A stretch of 64,000 bases of DNA from Granulicella sibirica (lineage in GTDB: Bacteria; Acidobacteriota; Terriglobia; Terriglobales; Acidobacteriaceae). The first letter of the stretch is position 1. Each line of letters begins with the position of its first letter. Of this stretch, positions 8,601 to 15,742 are shown piece after piece. The stretch is taken from contig NZ_RDSM01000001.1 of assembly GCF_004115155.1 (NCBI RefSeq), positions 2,046,001 through 2,110,000 on the forward strand. The letters are read 5' to 3'. A program made the position numbers and the translations under genes. The notes beneath the pieces were generated by a model. That model made no database searches, had not been told where the DNA came from, and was given only the letters and a program-made list of their open reading frames with translations.

Positions 8601-9767
8601 CTAAGCGGTTTGTAATGCCAACTTCTTAAAGCTTTGATAGACGAACGATCCGAGGTACCAGCCATCGATGTACTTGTATGGCGTCTCACCGGTTGTGTAG
8701 TGTCCGCAGGGAAGAACCTTGGAAATGTAATCAATGTGATATTTCTCGAAGTTTTTCAGGACATCCAGAGAGAATTCCTGAAGAAAAGTGAGATCGTATG
8801 TCGCATGCACGACAAGGACGCGCTTCGAAGTTGCGGCAAACTTCTCCATGAACGCCATGGGACTAACTCCTAGAAAGAGCTGCCGAACCTGCTGCTGCGT
8901 CAGTCCCGCCTGCTCAAAAGCCGCTCGAATGTGGCGTGTGCTCTGTCCCGTCCAGACAACATCCCCAAACCAGGTGGAAGCATGGTTGAACGCGCAGACT
9001 TCAATCCGAGGGTCATGGGCGGCAGCGATAAAGGCGTAGCAGGATCCCAGGCTCGTGCCCAGAACGCCGAACTGTTCGTAGCCCTGCTGCTCGAGCCAGT
9101 CGATGCAACTGCGAATGTCCACCACCGCTTGTCGACATGCTGAAAGAGTGCGGCCAATATTGGCCGAAACAGCGTAGTCGGAGCGCTCAAGCTCGGCCGG
9201 CCGGCGAATGTCATGATATGGCTTCGAAAGCCGCAAGCAGCTGATCCCAAACTTATTGAAGAGAGTGCAGAGTGCATTGTGAGAGAACGCGTCCGCATTC
9301 CACTGGGGCATGACAATCATGGCCTGCTTTGGTTTTCCTGCCTGCTTTTCAGCGGGGGCGGGATACCATCGGGCGTTGACTACGTCATTCTCCGGGTACG
9401 GCGTAGTAACGGGTGAGGTGAAGCGAAGGAAGGTGACGGGATCGAGTTCTCCTGCCTCTGCCCGGCGCTTGAAGTCAGCGTCCTGCGCGAGGGTTTCAGG
9501 ACGAATGTTCGTCGGAAATAACTGGGGATGGCGGTCCTCGAGGCGGAAGTCGATAGGAGTTTCATAGCCGAAGAACTGGTCAGAGCGTGCGACAATCTCC
9601 TGATTCGCCACGATCATGCGATCGAGGTCAGCCTTCGTATCTGGAGCAGTGAATCCACTTAGCCAGTCAAATCCCCATTCGAGCGGGCGTACAATACGGT
9701 TTGTGTCGCGTGTGGTCAGGGCAGTCTCCCAGGAGACCATCCACTTTGCGTAAAGCTGGGAGAGCAT
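8601..9767 (-). CDS. Alpha/beta hydrolase (ABHD18/DUF2048-like)
   Basis: 388 residues. A nucleophile elbow is visible as GTSLGS in FGVLGTSLGSCYAF (about residue 235). An acid probably lies in the VVHATYDLTF segment, and a C-terminal LPCGHYTTGETPYKYIDG supplies the histidine. The N-terminal 80 residues (LYAKWMVSWE...) resemble the ABHD18 group. No signal peptide is seen, so it is likely cytoplasmic. The substrate is unknown. It lies 33 bp upstream of glyA on the same strand and may be cotranscribed. Confidence 0.8.
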   Translation of the reverse strand: MLSQLYAKWMVSWETALTTRDTNRIVRPLEWGFDWLSGFTAPDTKADLDRMIVANQEIVARSDQFFGYETPIDFRLEDRHPQLFPTNIRPETLAQDADFKRRAEAGELDPVTFLRFTSPVTTPYPENDVVNARWYPAPAEKQAGKPKQAMIVMPQWNADAFSHNALCTLFNKFGISCLRLSKPYHDIRRPAELERSDYAVSANIGRTLSACRQAVVDIRSCIDWLEQQGYEQFGVLGTSLGSCYAFIAAAHDPRIEVCAFNHASTWFGDVVWTGQSTRHIRAAFEQAGLTQQQVRQLFLGVSPMAFMEKFAATSKRVLVVHATYDLTFLQEFSLDVLKNFEKYHIDYISKVLPCGHYTTGETPYKYIDGWYLGSFVYQSFKKLALQTA

Positions 9768-10218
9768 TGGTTCAGTCTACCAAGGGTGAATACCGGGACC
9801 GGGTCCGCAGGCGGGTAGGCGAACATAAAGCGAATAATTGCAGCCTCCCTATGAATGACGCACTCGCTTGTAAACATAACCGAATAGGAAACTTAGCTCC
9901 TAGTCCCAAGACGGGAAAGAATCGCGCTGATACTGATTTTTCGCGGAGCTATAACCGACGGGCGTTTCCGGGTTCCCCGGGCGGCTTTCGTTTGAGTGTG
10001 CTTCCGGAGATCCGCCTGTTGGAAGAGCATGAACGCTGGGTGGATTTGGTGATCCCGAAGAACGTCTGAGCATTGAGAAAAACGAGTTCGGAGCGACATC
10101 GACAAGCCAGAAGAGCTTCGCGATGAAGGCGACGAATTCCATAGCAACCCGAGCGAGCCACTCCGACCGCAGAACACTACCGAGGCCCGCCGGGGGAGAA
10201 CTTTGCCTGGAGAATGAA
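9768..10218. other. Intergenic region left of the phage-derived module
   Basis: About 450 bases. I see no convincing gene. A 72-codon open frame at 9851-10069 (plus) lacks a ribosome site and any recognisable motif. The region contains the divergent upstream sequence of the hydrolase (minus) and of the zinc-ribbon gene (plus). I found no attachment-site-like repeat here that recurs beyond 18330. Confidence 0.5.
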
Positions 10219-10461
10219 ATGAACTACTTGCGAATCGATCTAAAAGTATGTGAAGGGTGTGGGGCTCTCTGGCTTCGCACGGGTGGAACGGACGGGATCT
10301 ACTGCCGAGGATGTACGAAAAACATAGCCGAATTTCCTGAGCCAAGGAAGAAACACGCGGGAGGACGCAAGCGAGGGACGGGATGTGCCGGGCGACGTGG
10401 AGTTTCCGGACGTTTTGGGGCGAAGGGTGCCGGGTTCGGTGTGTTTGGAGGTGTTCGATGA
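10219..10461 (+). CDS. Small zinc-ribbon protein
   Basis: 80 residues, MNYLRIDLKVCEGCGALWLR..., with CEGC and CRGC pairs 19 residues apart that should form a zinc ribbon. A basic, glycine- and arginine-rich tail follows, suggesting nucleic-acid contact. I start at the ATG at 10219, preceded by CCTGGAG, rather than at the longer in-frame ATG at 10123, because the extension is low-complexity. Its stop overlaps the next ATG by 4 bp (ATGA), so it is coupled to the regulator at 10458. Function is not known; a transcriptional role beside the HTH partner is an inference. Confidence 0.75.
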   Translation: MNYLRIDLKVCEGCGALWLRTGGTDGIYCRGCTKNIAEFPEPRKKHAGGRKRGTGCAGRRGVSGRFGAKGAGFGVFGGVR

Positions 10462-11000
10462 GCGCGGCGATGGTGGTTCTGCCGCGGGTCTGGGCGTTGG
10501 CTAACCCGCTCCATGTCGTTGATAGGAAGGGACCTATCCGGCTCATTCCGGTTGGCGCTCCGGACCAAGAAACGGCAACGGACGATGTCGAGGTTCCGAA
10601 GCAGATGGCCTTTTACCGGAAGTACACGGAAGGCATGCTGCGGCGGTATGTGCGGCTCTCGATGGAGGCGGGCAGAGCCCCGTCTTTATTGGGCCGCGAG
10701 ATGTTTCGCGGACGGGTGACGAACTACGAAGTGCATAGCTTCGAAGATGTCGTAATCTTCGTGCACGACGTGGGGCGTTGTCTGGCAATGATGGACAGCG
10801 GTCAGCAATATCTCGTGCGGCGAATCGCTTTGCAGGAGTACACGTTGCTTGAGACGGCTACGATGACAGGCCTCATCCTCAAGACGGTGGCGCGCCGATA
10901 CACGCGCGCGATCGATCGCTTGACGGAGCTCTTTCTGGAGCGAGATCTTCTCGAGCCCCAAATAGCTTGTCAAGAGGCAGAAAGCGATAATTTCCTGTAA
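10458..11000 (+). CDS. HTH regulator, sigma-70 region 4/ArpU-like
   Basis: 180 residues. The C-terminal third (RRIALQEYTLLETATMTGLI followed by LKTVARRYTRAIDRLTELFL) has the spacing of a sigma region-4 helix-turn-helix as found in phage late regulators of the ArpU/RinA type. The middle contains a conserved-looking block (YVRLSMEAGRAPSLLGREMF... SFEDVVIFVHDVGRCLAMMD). The start is the ATG at 10458, overlapping the zinc-ribbon stop. It is the last gene before a structured leader and terminator (11052-11129) that precede the packaging genes, so a role in switching on the phage-derived genes is plausible but inferred. Confidence 0.65.
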   Translation: MSAAMVVLPRVWALANPLHVVDRKGPIRLIPVGAPDQETATDDVEVPKQMAFYRKYTEGMLRRYVRLSMEAGRAPSLLGREMFRGRVTNYEVHSFEDVVIFVHDVGRCLAMMDSGQQYLVRRIALQEYTLLETATMTGLILKTVARRYTRAIDRLTELFLERDLLEPQIACQEAESDNFL

Positions 11001-11051
11001 GTGATTCATTTCATGGCGAATATAAATGTTGTCGAGGTGTCCTTTTAGTTT

Positions 11052-11093
11052 CGGTCAGCTTGATATTCTGTAAAGGCAATAGAGAACTGACCG
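11052..11093 (+). promoter_or_regulatory. Leader stem-loop upstream of packaging-gene terminator
   Basis: Inverted repeat CGGTCAG (11052-11058) / CTGACCG (11087-11093) closing a 28-base loop and directly abutting the next hairpin, sharing one G with it. Two consecutive hairpins, the second a terminator, in front of a phage gene block is the arrangement expected of an attenuator or antitermination site. Only the pairing is seen; function is inferred. Confidence 0.45.
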
Positions 11094-11129
11094 GAGCGCT
11101 GCCTTAGGCGGCTGCTCCCGTTTTTCTTT
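11093..11129 (+). terminator. Intrinsic terminator before the TerS-like gene
   Basis: Stem GGAGC-GCTGCC / GGCGGC-(T)-GCTCC, 11 pairs with one bulged T and one wobble, loop TTA, followed by CGTTTTTCTTT. It would end the zinc-ribbon/regulator transcript. It lies only 14 bases before the start of the next gene, so transcription from upstream reaches the packaging genes only by read-through. Confidence 0.75.
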
Positions 11130-11142
11130 GCGCGGAGGTTGG

Positions 11143-11454
11143 ATGGAGAAGAAACGGGTTGCGGGGCGGTTCGTGAAGGATGCGGTTGAGGAGAGGTCCG
11201 GGCCGGAAAAAAAGTCGGCGGCGGTGGGGGCTCCTCGGCCGCGGTACTGCAGGTCGTGTACGCGGAAGCGGATGGCGGAGGCGCTGCCGCAGATCGTGGA
11301 AGCTCTTGTCGACAAGGCGAAGGAGGGGAGCGTTCCGCATACCCAGGCGCTGGCGGAGTTGAGTGGGTTGACTCGGGCGGAGGCTGTGCCGCCGGTGAGG
11401 AAGCGGCGGGAGAAAAGCCTGGCTTCGGCATTGCTGGAACAGTTTGGGGAGTAG
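11143..11454 (+). CDS. Putative small terminase-like (TerS-like) protein
   Basis: 103 residues, basic N-terminus, a CRSC pair near residue 40, and a helical stretch ALPQIVEALVDKAKEGSVPHTQALAELSGL that resembles the N-terminal helices of phage small-terminase or DUF5681-type proteins. The ATG at 11143 has a GGAGG ribosome site 4 bases upstream. It directly precedes a terminase large-subunit relic, the usual order of packaging genes. The family assignment comes mainly from position and helix pattern and is uncertain. Confidence 0.5.
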   Translation: MEKKRVAGRFVKDAVEERSGPEKKSAAVGAPRPRYCRSCTRKRMAEALPQIVEALVDKAKEGSVPHTQALAELSGLTRAEAVPPVRKRREKSLASALLEQFGE

Positions 11455-11589
11455 GCAACAGCAGACGGCTTTTGAGCGGTTTACGTTCCCACTCTCACCG
11501 ACGGTGAGGCTGTCGGTGAGGATGGGGCACCCGGGCTTGATTCGTCGCGACAACCGCAGAGTGGTGGGTGGGTTGGTCTGCCGGAGGGA

Positions 11590-12607
11590 TTGAGGGAAGG
11601 GCCGTTGCGGCTGAGCCGGTCGAACGTGGGCCAGATGGTGTTTGCGGAGCTGGATAGCGAGTTTCGGGTGGTGAGTGCGGCGGATGAGAATGCCGGGCGG
11701 GGGTTGACGATTCAGAACCTTCACTGCAGCGAGGTTAGCCGGTGGCCGGGCGACGCGGGGGCTACGCTGGCGGGGTTGCGGGCGGCTCTGGCTCCAGGCG
11801 GCGAGATGGTGATCGAGTCGACGCCGAACGGGGCGTATGGGTGCTTCTATGAGGAGTGGAGCCGGGCGGAAGAGTCGGGAATGGTGCGGCATTTTCTACC
11901 GTGGTGGTGGGAGAAGGCTTATGTTGCCGAGGAGGCCGGCGCAGGAGTTTGCCGAGGATGCGGAGAGCTGCTTCCGGGCTACGGGCGAGTGCTGCTTCGA
12001 GGTGGAGGCGATTGAAGAGAGGCTGGGGCGGATTGGCGATCCCGTCGCGATCAGGCGGGGTGGAGCGCTGCTCGTCTGGCTGCCTCCGGTTGCGGGGAAG
12101 GAATATCTGGTCGCGGTCGATACGGCGGGAGGCGGTGCGGGTGGGGACTTTGCGGCAGTGCAGGTGATCGAGATGCAGAGCGGGCTGCAGTGCGCGGAGC
12201 TGCGGGAGAGGATTGGAGCATTGGAGCTGGCGCGGGTTTCGGCGGCCCTGGCGCGGGAGTATGGCGGGGCGGTGGTCGCGGTCGAACGGAATAATCATGG
12301 GGCCGGGGTGTTGGCTTATCTTGATGCGACCGAGCGGTATGCGAGGGTCTGGGCTGGGCGGGATGGGGTGGCGGGATGGTTGACGACGGCTGGATCGAAG
12401 CCGGGAATGGTGAGCCGGATGGGGGCTCTGCTGGTCGAATCGCCGTGGCTGTTCTTCAGCAGGAGACTGCTTGGGGAGTGCAGGACGTTTGTGGCGTTTG
12501 AAGGCGGGAGGACGGGGGCGGCGGCGGGAGCGCATGACGACTGCCTGATGGCGATGGCGGTGGGGCAGGCAGCGAGGGCGGAGATGCTGGTTGGGCGCAA
12601 GCGATAG
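11590..12607 (+). pseudogene. Terminase large subunit relic (N-terminal deletion, frameshift)
   Basis: Large terminases pump phage DNA into capsids with an N-terminal ATPase and a C-terminal nuclease. Here only the second half of the ATPase remains: frame 11590-12015 with GRGLTIQNLHCSEVSRWPG, an acidic Walker-B-like block, and ESTPNGAYGCFYEEW. It then continues in another frame (11837-12607) with the nuclease domain: VAVDTAGGG (first Asp), AVVAVERNNHGAG (Glu) and AHDDCLMAMAVG (last Asp). The frame changes near 11920-11945. I find no Walker A loop in any frame between 11455 and 11590, so the 5' part is deleted. The nuclease acidic residues are intact, but the motor cannot work. Confidence 0.8.
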
Positions 12608-12628
12608 GGTTGTATATTTTGAGGCGAG

Positions 12629-13504
12629 GTGCGCGGCTTGGCGGTGCTTGCGGTGCAGGCGATCGGAAGGATGCGGGGCGGGGCGCAGAGCCAGTTGATG
12701 CTGGGGGCGGATGGGCAGTTGTGGGTGGTGAAGTTTCAGAATAATCCGCAGCATCTGCGGGTTCTGGCGAATGAGCTGATCGCGACTCGGATTGGGGCGG
12801 CGGCGGGGCTGACGGTGCCGGCGACGGATGTGGTCGAGGTCACGGAGTGGCTGGTGCGGAACTCGGTCGAGATGTATATCGAGTTGGGGAAGGGATTCCA
12901 AGAGAGATGCTCGGCGGGACTGCAGTTCGGGAGCCGATTTGTGGGCGGCCTGATGCCGGGGCAGGTGGTGGATTACCTTCCGGAGCCGCAGATGGAAGAG
13001 GTGCGGAACCTCGGGGAGTTTGCCGGGATCCTGTGTCTCGACAAGTGGGCTGGGAACTGCAATGGGCGGCAGGCGGTGTTTGAGCGGAAGGCGCGGGAGA
13101 AGAGGTATCGGGCTACCTTTGTTGATCAGGGCTTCTGTTTCAACGCGGGGGAGTGGACGTTTCCGGATTCGCCTCTGCGTGGAGTGTTCGCACGGAACAC
13201 GGTGTACCGGAGCGTGACTGGTTGGGAGAGCTTCGAGCCGTGGCTGAGCCGGATCGAGGAGATGGGGCCGGAGGTGCTGTGGGAGATTGCGGAGGCCGTT
13301 CCGCCCGAGTGGTACGGAGGGAATCTCTCGACGATCGAGCGACTGATGGAGACGATGCTTGTTCGGCGTGGACGGGTGCGGGAGTTGATTGGGTCGTTTC
13401 GGGATTCAAATCGGGAGCCGTTCCCGCACTGGGCGAAGAACGGGCGGGTTCTGGTGCCGCGACAGTTCGAGGATGTGCCTGGATTGGGCAAGCTTGTGAT
13501 GTAG
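12629..13504 (+). CDS. HipA-like kinase (HipA_2 type)
   Basis: 291 residues starting with GTG at 12629. Kinase features are in place: the ATP-anchoring lysine in LWVVKFQNN (about 35) with the following NELIATRIG helix, the catalytic loop LDKWAGNCNGRQ (about 137-148, Asp and Asn present), and a DFG-like metal Asp in FVDQGFCFN (about 167). This is the compact HipA-like kinase family, distinct from full-length HipA toxins of about 440 residues. It lies 21 bp after the terminase relic and 37 bp before a DUF3037 gene, a pairing known from other genomes. Its substrate is unknown. No damage is seen, unlike the adjacent terminase. Confidence 0.8.
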   Translation: MRGLAVLAVQAIGRMRGGAQSQLMLGADGQLWVVKFQNNPQHLRVLANELIATRIGAAAGLTVPATDVVEVTEWLVRNSVEMYIELGKGFQERCSAGLQFGSRFVGGLMPGQVVDYLPEPQMEEVRNLGEFAGILCLDKWAGNCNGRQAVFERKAREKRYRATFVDQGFCFNAGEWTFPDSPLRGVFARNTVYRSVTGWESFEPWLSRIEEMGPEVLWEIAEAVPPEWYGGNLSTIERLMETMLVRRGRVRELIGSFRDSNREPFPHWAKNGRVLVPRQFEDVPGLGKLVM

Positions 13505-13541
13505 GGCGATGGTGCGCGGATTGCAGTCGATTGGTTGAGAG

Positions 13542-14384
13542 GTGGATGTGGCGGAGAGGGTGCCGTGTGAGTTCTTCCTGATCCGGTATGTGCCGGATGT
13601 GGTGAAGGGCGAATTCGCGAATATCGGCGTGGTGCTGCGCGAGGCCGCGGGCGATGGCGGTGCCGTCGTGCGGTTTACGCGGGACTGGTCGCGGGTTCGG
13701 TGCATGGACGCGGACGCGGACATTGCGCTTCTGGAGGCTTTAGAGGGCGAGATTGGGGCGAGGCTGCGGATGGGTGTGAGTGCGCGGGACCCGAAGGCGG
13801 TGATGGATGTGCTTGAGGATTCGCTCTCGAACTCGGTGCAGATGAGTGCGGTGGGGGCTTGCCTGGCGGAGAACTTTGCGACTGAGATCGAGCTTCTGAT
13901 GAAGATGTACGTCGAGCCGCTGAAGGCTCCGGCGCGGGTGAGGACGAAGACGGGGCGGGCGGCGATCGCCGGGGCTATGCGGACGGAGTTCGAGCGGGCA
14001 GGAGTCTGGGGGCTTATGCGGAAGCGGATCGCGGCGAGCATGTATACGGGGGCCGGGGATCCGATGAAGATCGATTGCGGGTATCGGCCGAACGGGGTTA
14101 TCCGCATGTTTCAGGCGGTGTCGCTCGACGGAGATGTCGAAGGGGCGAAGGGGTTGGCTTATTCGGCGGCAGGACTGCGGGATGGGGTTACGCGGGTGGA
14201 AGGGGCAACGCTCGAGTTGACGGCTGTAGTCGAGCCTCTGCGGGAGGTCTCCGATCTGGAGGACGAGGCGATGGAGCGGTATCGGTTCGGCGTCGATGCG
14301 ATGGAGCGCGAGGCGATTCGAGTGGTTACCTTGAACGACCTGGTGCGGGTGGCGCAGACGGCGCGGGTTGAGTTGAAGGTGTAA
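13542..14384 (+). CDS. DUF3037 family protein
   Basis: 280 residues. The family signature is at the N-terminus: FFLIRYVPDVVKGEFANIGVVLRE (residues about 11-34, quoted to its key parts RYVPD, GEF.NIGV). The remainder is mixed helix and strand without a known catalytic motif. GTG at 13542 is used; GTG at 13548, six bases on, is also possible. It follows the HipA-like kinase and is closed by a strong terminator at 14411-14442, so the two form one transcriptional unit's end. The family function is unknown; a substrate, inhibitor or partner of the kinase is the natural guess. Confidence 0.8.
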   Translation: MDVAERVPCEFFLIRYVPDVVKGEFANIGVVLREAAGDGGAVVRFTRDWSRVRCMDADADIALLEALEGEIGARLRMGVSARDPKAVMDVLEDSLSNSVQMSAVGACLAENFATEIELLMKMYVEPLKAPARVRTKTGRAAIAGAMRTEFERAGVWGLMRKRIAASMYTGAGDPMKIDCGYRPNGVIRMFQAVSLDGDVEGAKGLAYSAAGLRDGVTRVEGATLELTAVVEPLREVSDLEDEAMERYRFGVDAMEREAIRVVTLNDLVRVAQTARVELKV

Positions 14385-14410
14385 GGCGTTAGGCGGGTGG
14401 GTTTGGATGC

Positions 14411-14442
14411 GGGCGGAGCCACTGGCTCTGCCCTTTCTTTTT
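14411..14442 (+). terminator. Intrinsic terminator after DUF3037
   Basis: Stem GGGCGGAGCC/GGCTCTGCCC (10 pairs, one G-T wobble), loop ACT, followed by TTTCTTTTT. It separates the kinase/DUF3037 pair from the portal gene, whose probable start lies 32 bases further on. Together with 11093-11129 it means two terminators interrupt the phage block. Confidence 0.85.
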
Positions 14443-14473
14443 GTGGCGAGCGACGGCTTTAAGGGGGTGCGGT

Positions 14474-15742
14474 TTGGGTTTGAGGGATGCGGTTCAGGGT
14501 GTCTGGCAGAGGCTGGCCGGAGGGCGGACGGTGGAGACGATTCAAGGGGAGAGCGGGGCGAGGAAGACGGCGATGCTGCCCTCGATCCTCTCGCCCTACG
14601 GCGGGCGAACGGGACAGACGGTGATGAAGCCGACCCCGGCCAACCTCCGGCGGTTCGCGGAGACGCCGGTAGCGCGTCGGGCGATCAATGTGGTGAAGGA
14701 CAAGATCGCGTGCATGGACTGGCAGGTGAGGGTTCGGCGCGGATACAACGGGACCAAGGTTCCGTATGCGGCGGCGAAGCTTGCGGCTCTGCGGCTTGCG
14801 CTCGAGGAACCGAACCAGGCAGACAGCTTCCGCACGCTCTTCGAGCAGGTGCTCGAGGATACGCTCGTGGGAGGCTTCGGCGCCGTCGAGATGGAGCTGA
14901 CCGGGGACCGTTCCCGACCGTTCCGGCTTTGGGCAGTCGACGGAGCGACAATCCGGATCGATGAGACGTGGGACGGTGATCCGGCGAAGCCTCGGTATGG
15001 GCAGGCCACCGGCAAGCCGGGGAAAGACGCGCTTGTTCCCCTGCTCGACGACGAGTTGATGTATGTGCGTTTAAATCCTCGGTCGCATACGGCGTTTGGG
15101 TTGGGTCGTCTGGAGGTCGCGTTCGAGACGGTGAACCAGTTCCTGAGTGCGGGGCGCTACGCGGGGAGGCTGGCCTCGAACTCGGTGGTGCAGTATGCGC
15201 TTTGGCTGAACGAGACCACGCCGGAGCAGCACGAGAGGCTGATCCACTGGTGGCAGGACGAGATCGAAGGCACGGGCAAGGTGCCGATCCTGAGCTGCGA
15301 GCAGAAGCCCGAAGTGCTGCGGTTCGCGGGAGGTACGGATGCGGACCTGCATCTGCAGTGGCAGGAGTTTCTGCTGCGGATGATCGCCAACGCGTTCGAG
15401 CTTCCGCCGATGTTCCTCGGCTTGGAACTGGATGTGAACAAGGCGTCCGCCGGCGAGCTTGCGGATGAGGCATTTCAGAGTGCAGTGGTGCCGGTTGCGA
15501 AGCTTCTCGCCGAGCACATCACGCGGGATCTGTTTGCCAAGCGGCTTGGCTGGCGCGAGTTTGAGTTCGTCTTCAACGATCTCGAGGCGAGAGATCCGAT
15601 GGAAGAACTTTCGGTGCAGACGCAGCTTCTGCAGGCCGGCGTGCTGACGGTGGCGGAAGTCCGAGCGATGCGTGGTTTGCCGCCCATGACCGAGGCGATG
15701 CATGGGGCAGGCGAGGGCACCGGAAGCGAGGTGACGCCTTGA
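14474..15742 (+). CDS. Phage portal protein
   Basis: About 422 residues of the HK97-type portal family (PF04860). Portal dodecamers form the DNA entry vertex and head-tail connector. Recognisable parts: RRAINVVKDKIACMDWQV near the N-terminus, the mid-region FEQVLEDTLVGGFGAVEMEL, and the C-terminal FELPPMFLGLE with NKASAGELADEAFQSAVVPV and a final LTVAEVRAMRGLPPM. I prefer the TTG at 14474, which has AAGGGGG 6 bases upstream, over the earlier in-frame TTG at 14441, which lies in the terminator tail. It overlaps the tail gene by 4 bp (TTGA). The frame is intact. Confidence 0.85.
   Translation: MGLRDAVQGVWQRLAGGRTVETIQGESGARKTAMLPSILSPYGGRTGQTVMKPTPANLRRFAETPVARRAINVVKDKIACMDWQVRVRRGYNGTKVPYAAAKLAALRLALEEPNQADSFRTLFEQVLEDTLVGGFGAVEMELTGDRSRPFRLWAVDGATIRIDETWDGDPAKPRYGQATGKPGKDALVPLLDDELMYVRLNPRSHTAFGLGRLEVAFETVNQFLSAGRYAGRLASNSVVQYALWLNETTPEQHERLIHWWQDEIEGTGKVPILSCEQKPEVLRFAGGTDADLHLQWQEFLLRMIANAFELPPMFLGLELDVNKASAGELADEAFQSAVVPVAKLLAEHITRDLFAKRLGWREFEFVFNDLEARDPMEELSVQTQLLQAGVLTVAEVRAMRGLPPMTEAMHGAGEGTGSEVTP

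Noticed and set aside
9851..10069. A 72-codon frame left of the zinc-ribbon gene, possibly a phage remnant
   Set aside because: No ribosome site and no recognisable similarity; kept only as a note in the intergenic entry.
11501..11530. Short palindrome CTCACCGACGGTGAG and repeated TCGGTGAGG as a possible attachment site
   Set aside because: It lies inside the terminase relic and no matching copy was seen beyond 18330.
13505..13541. Sequence after the kinase stop that translates as MVRGLQSIG, resembling the kinase start
   Set aside because: Only a few residues match and they end at a stop; too short to claim a duplicated gene start.
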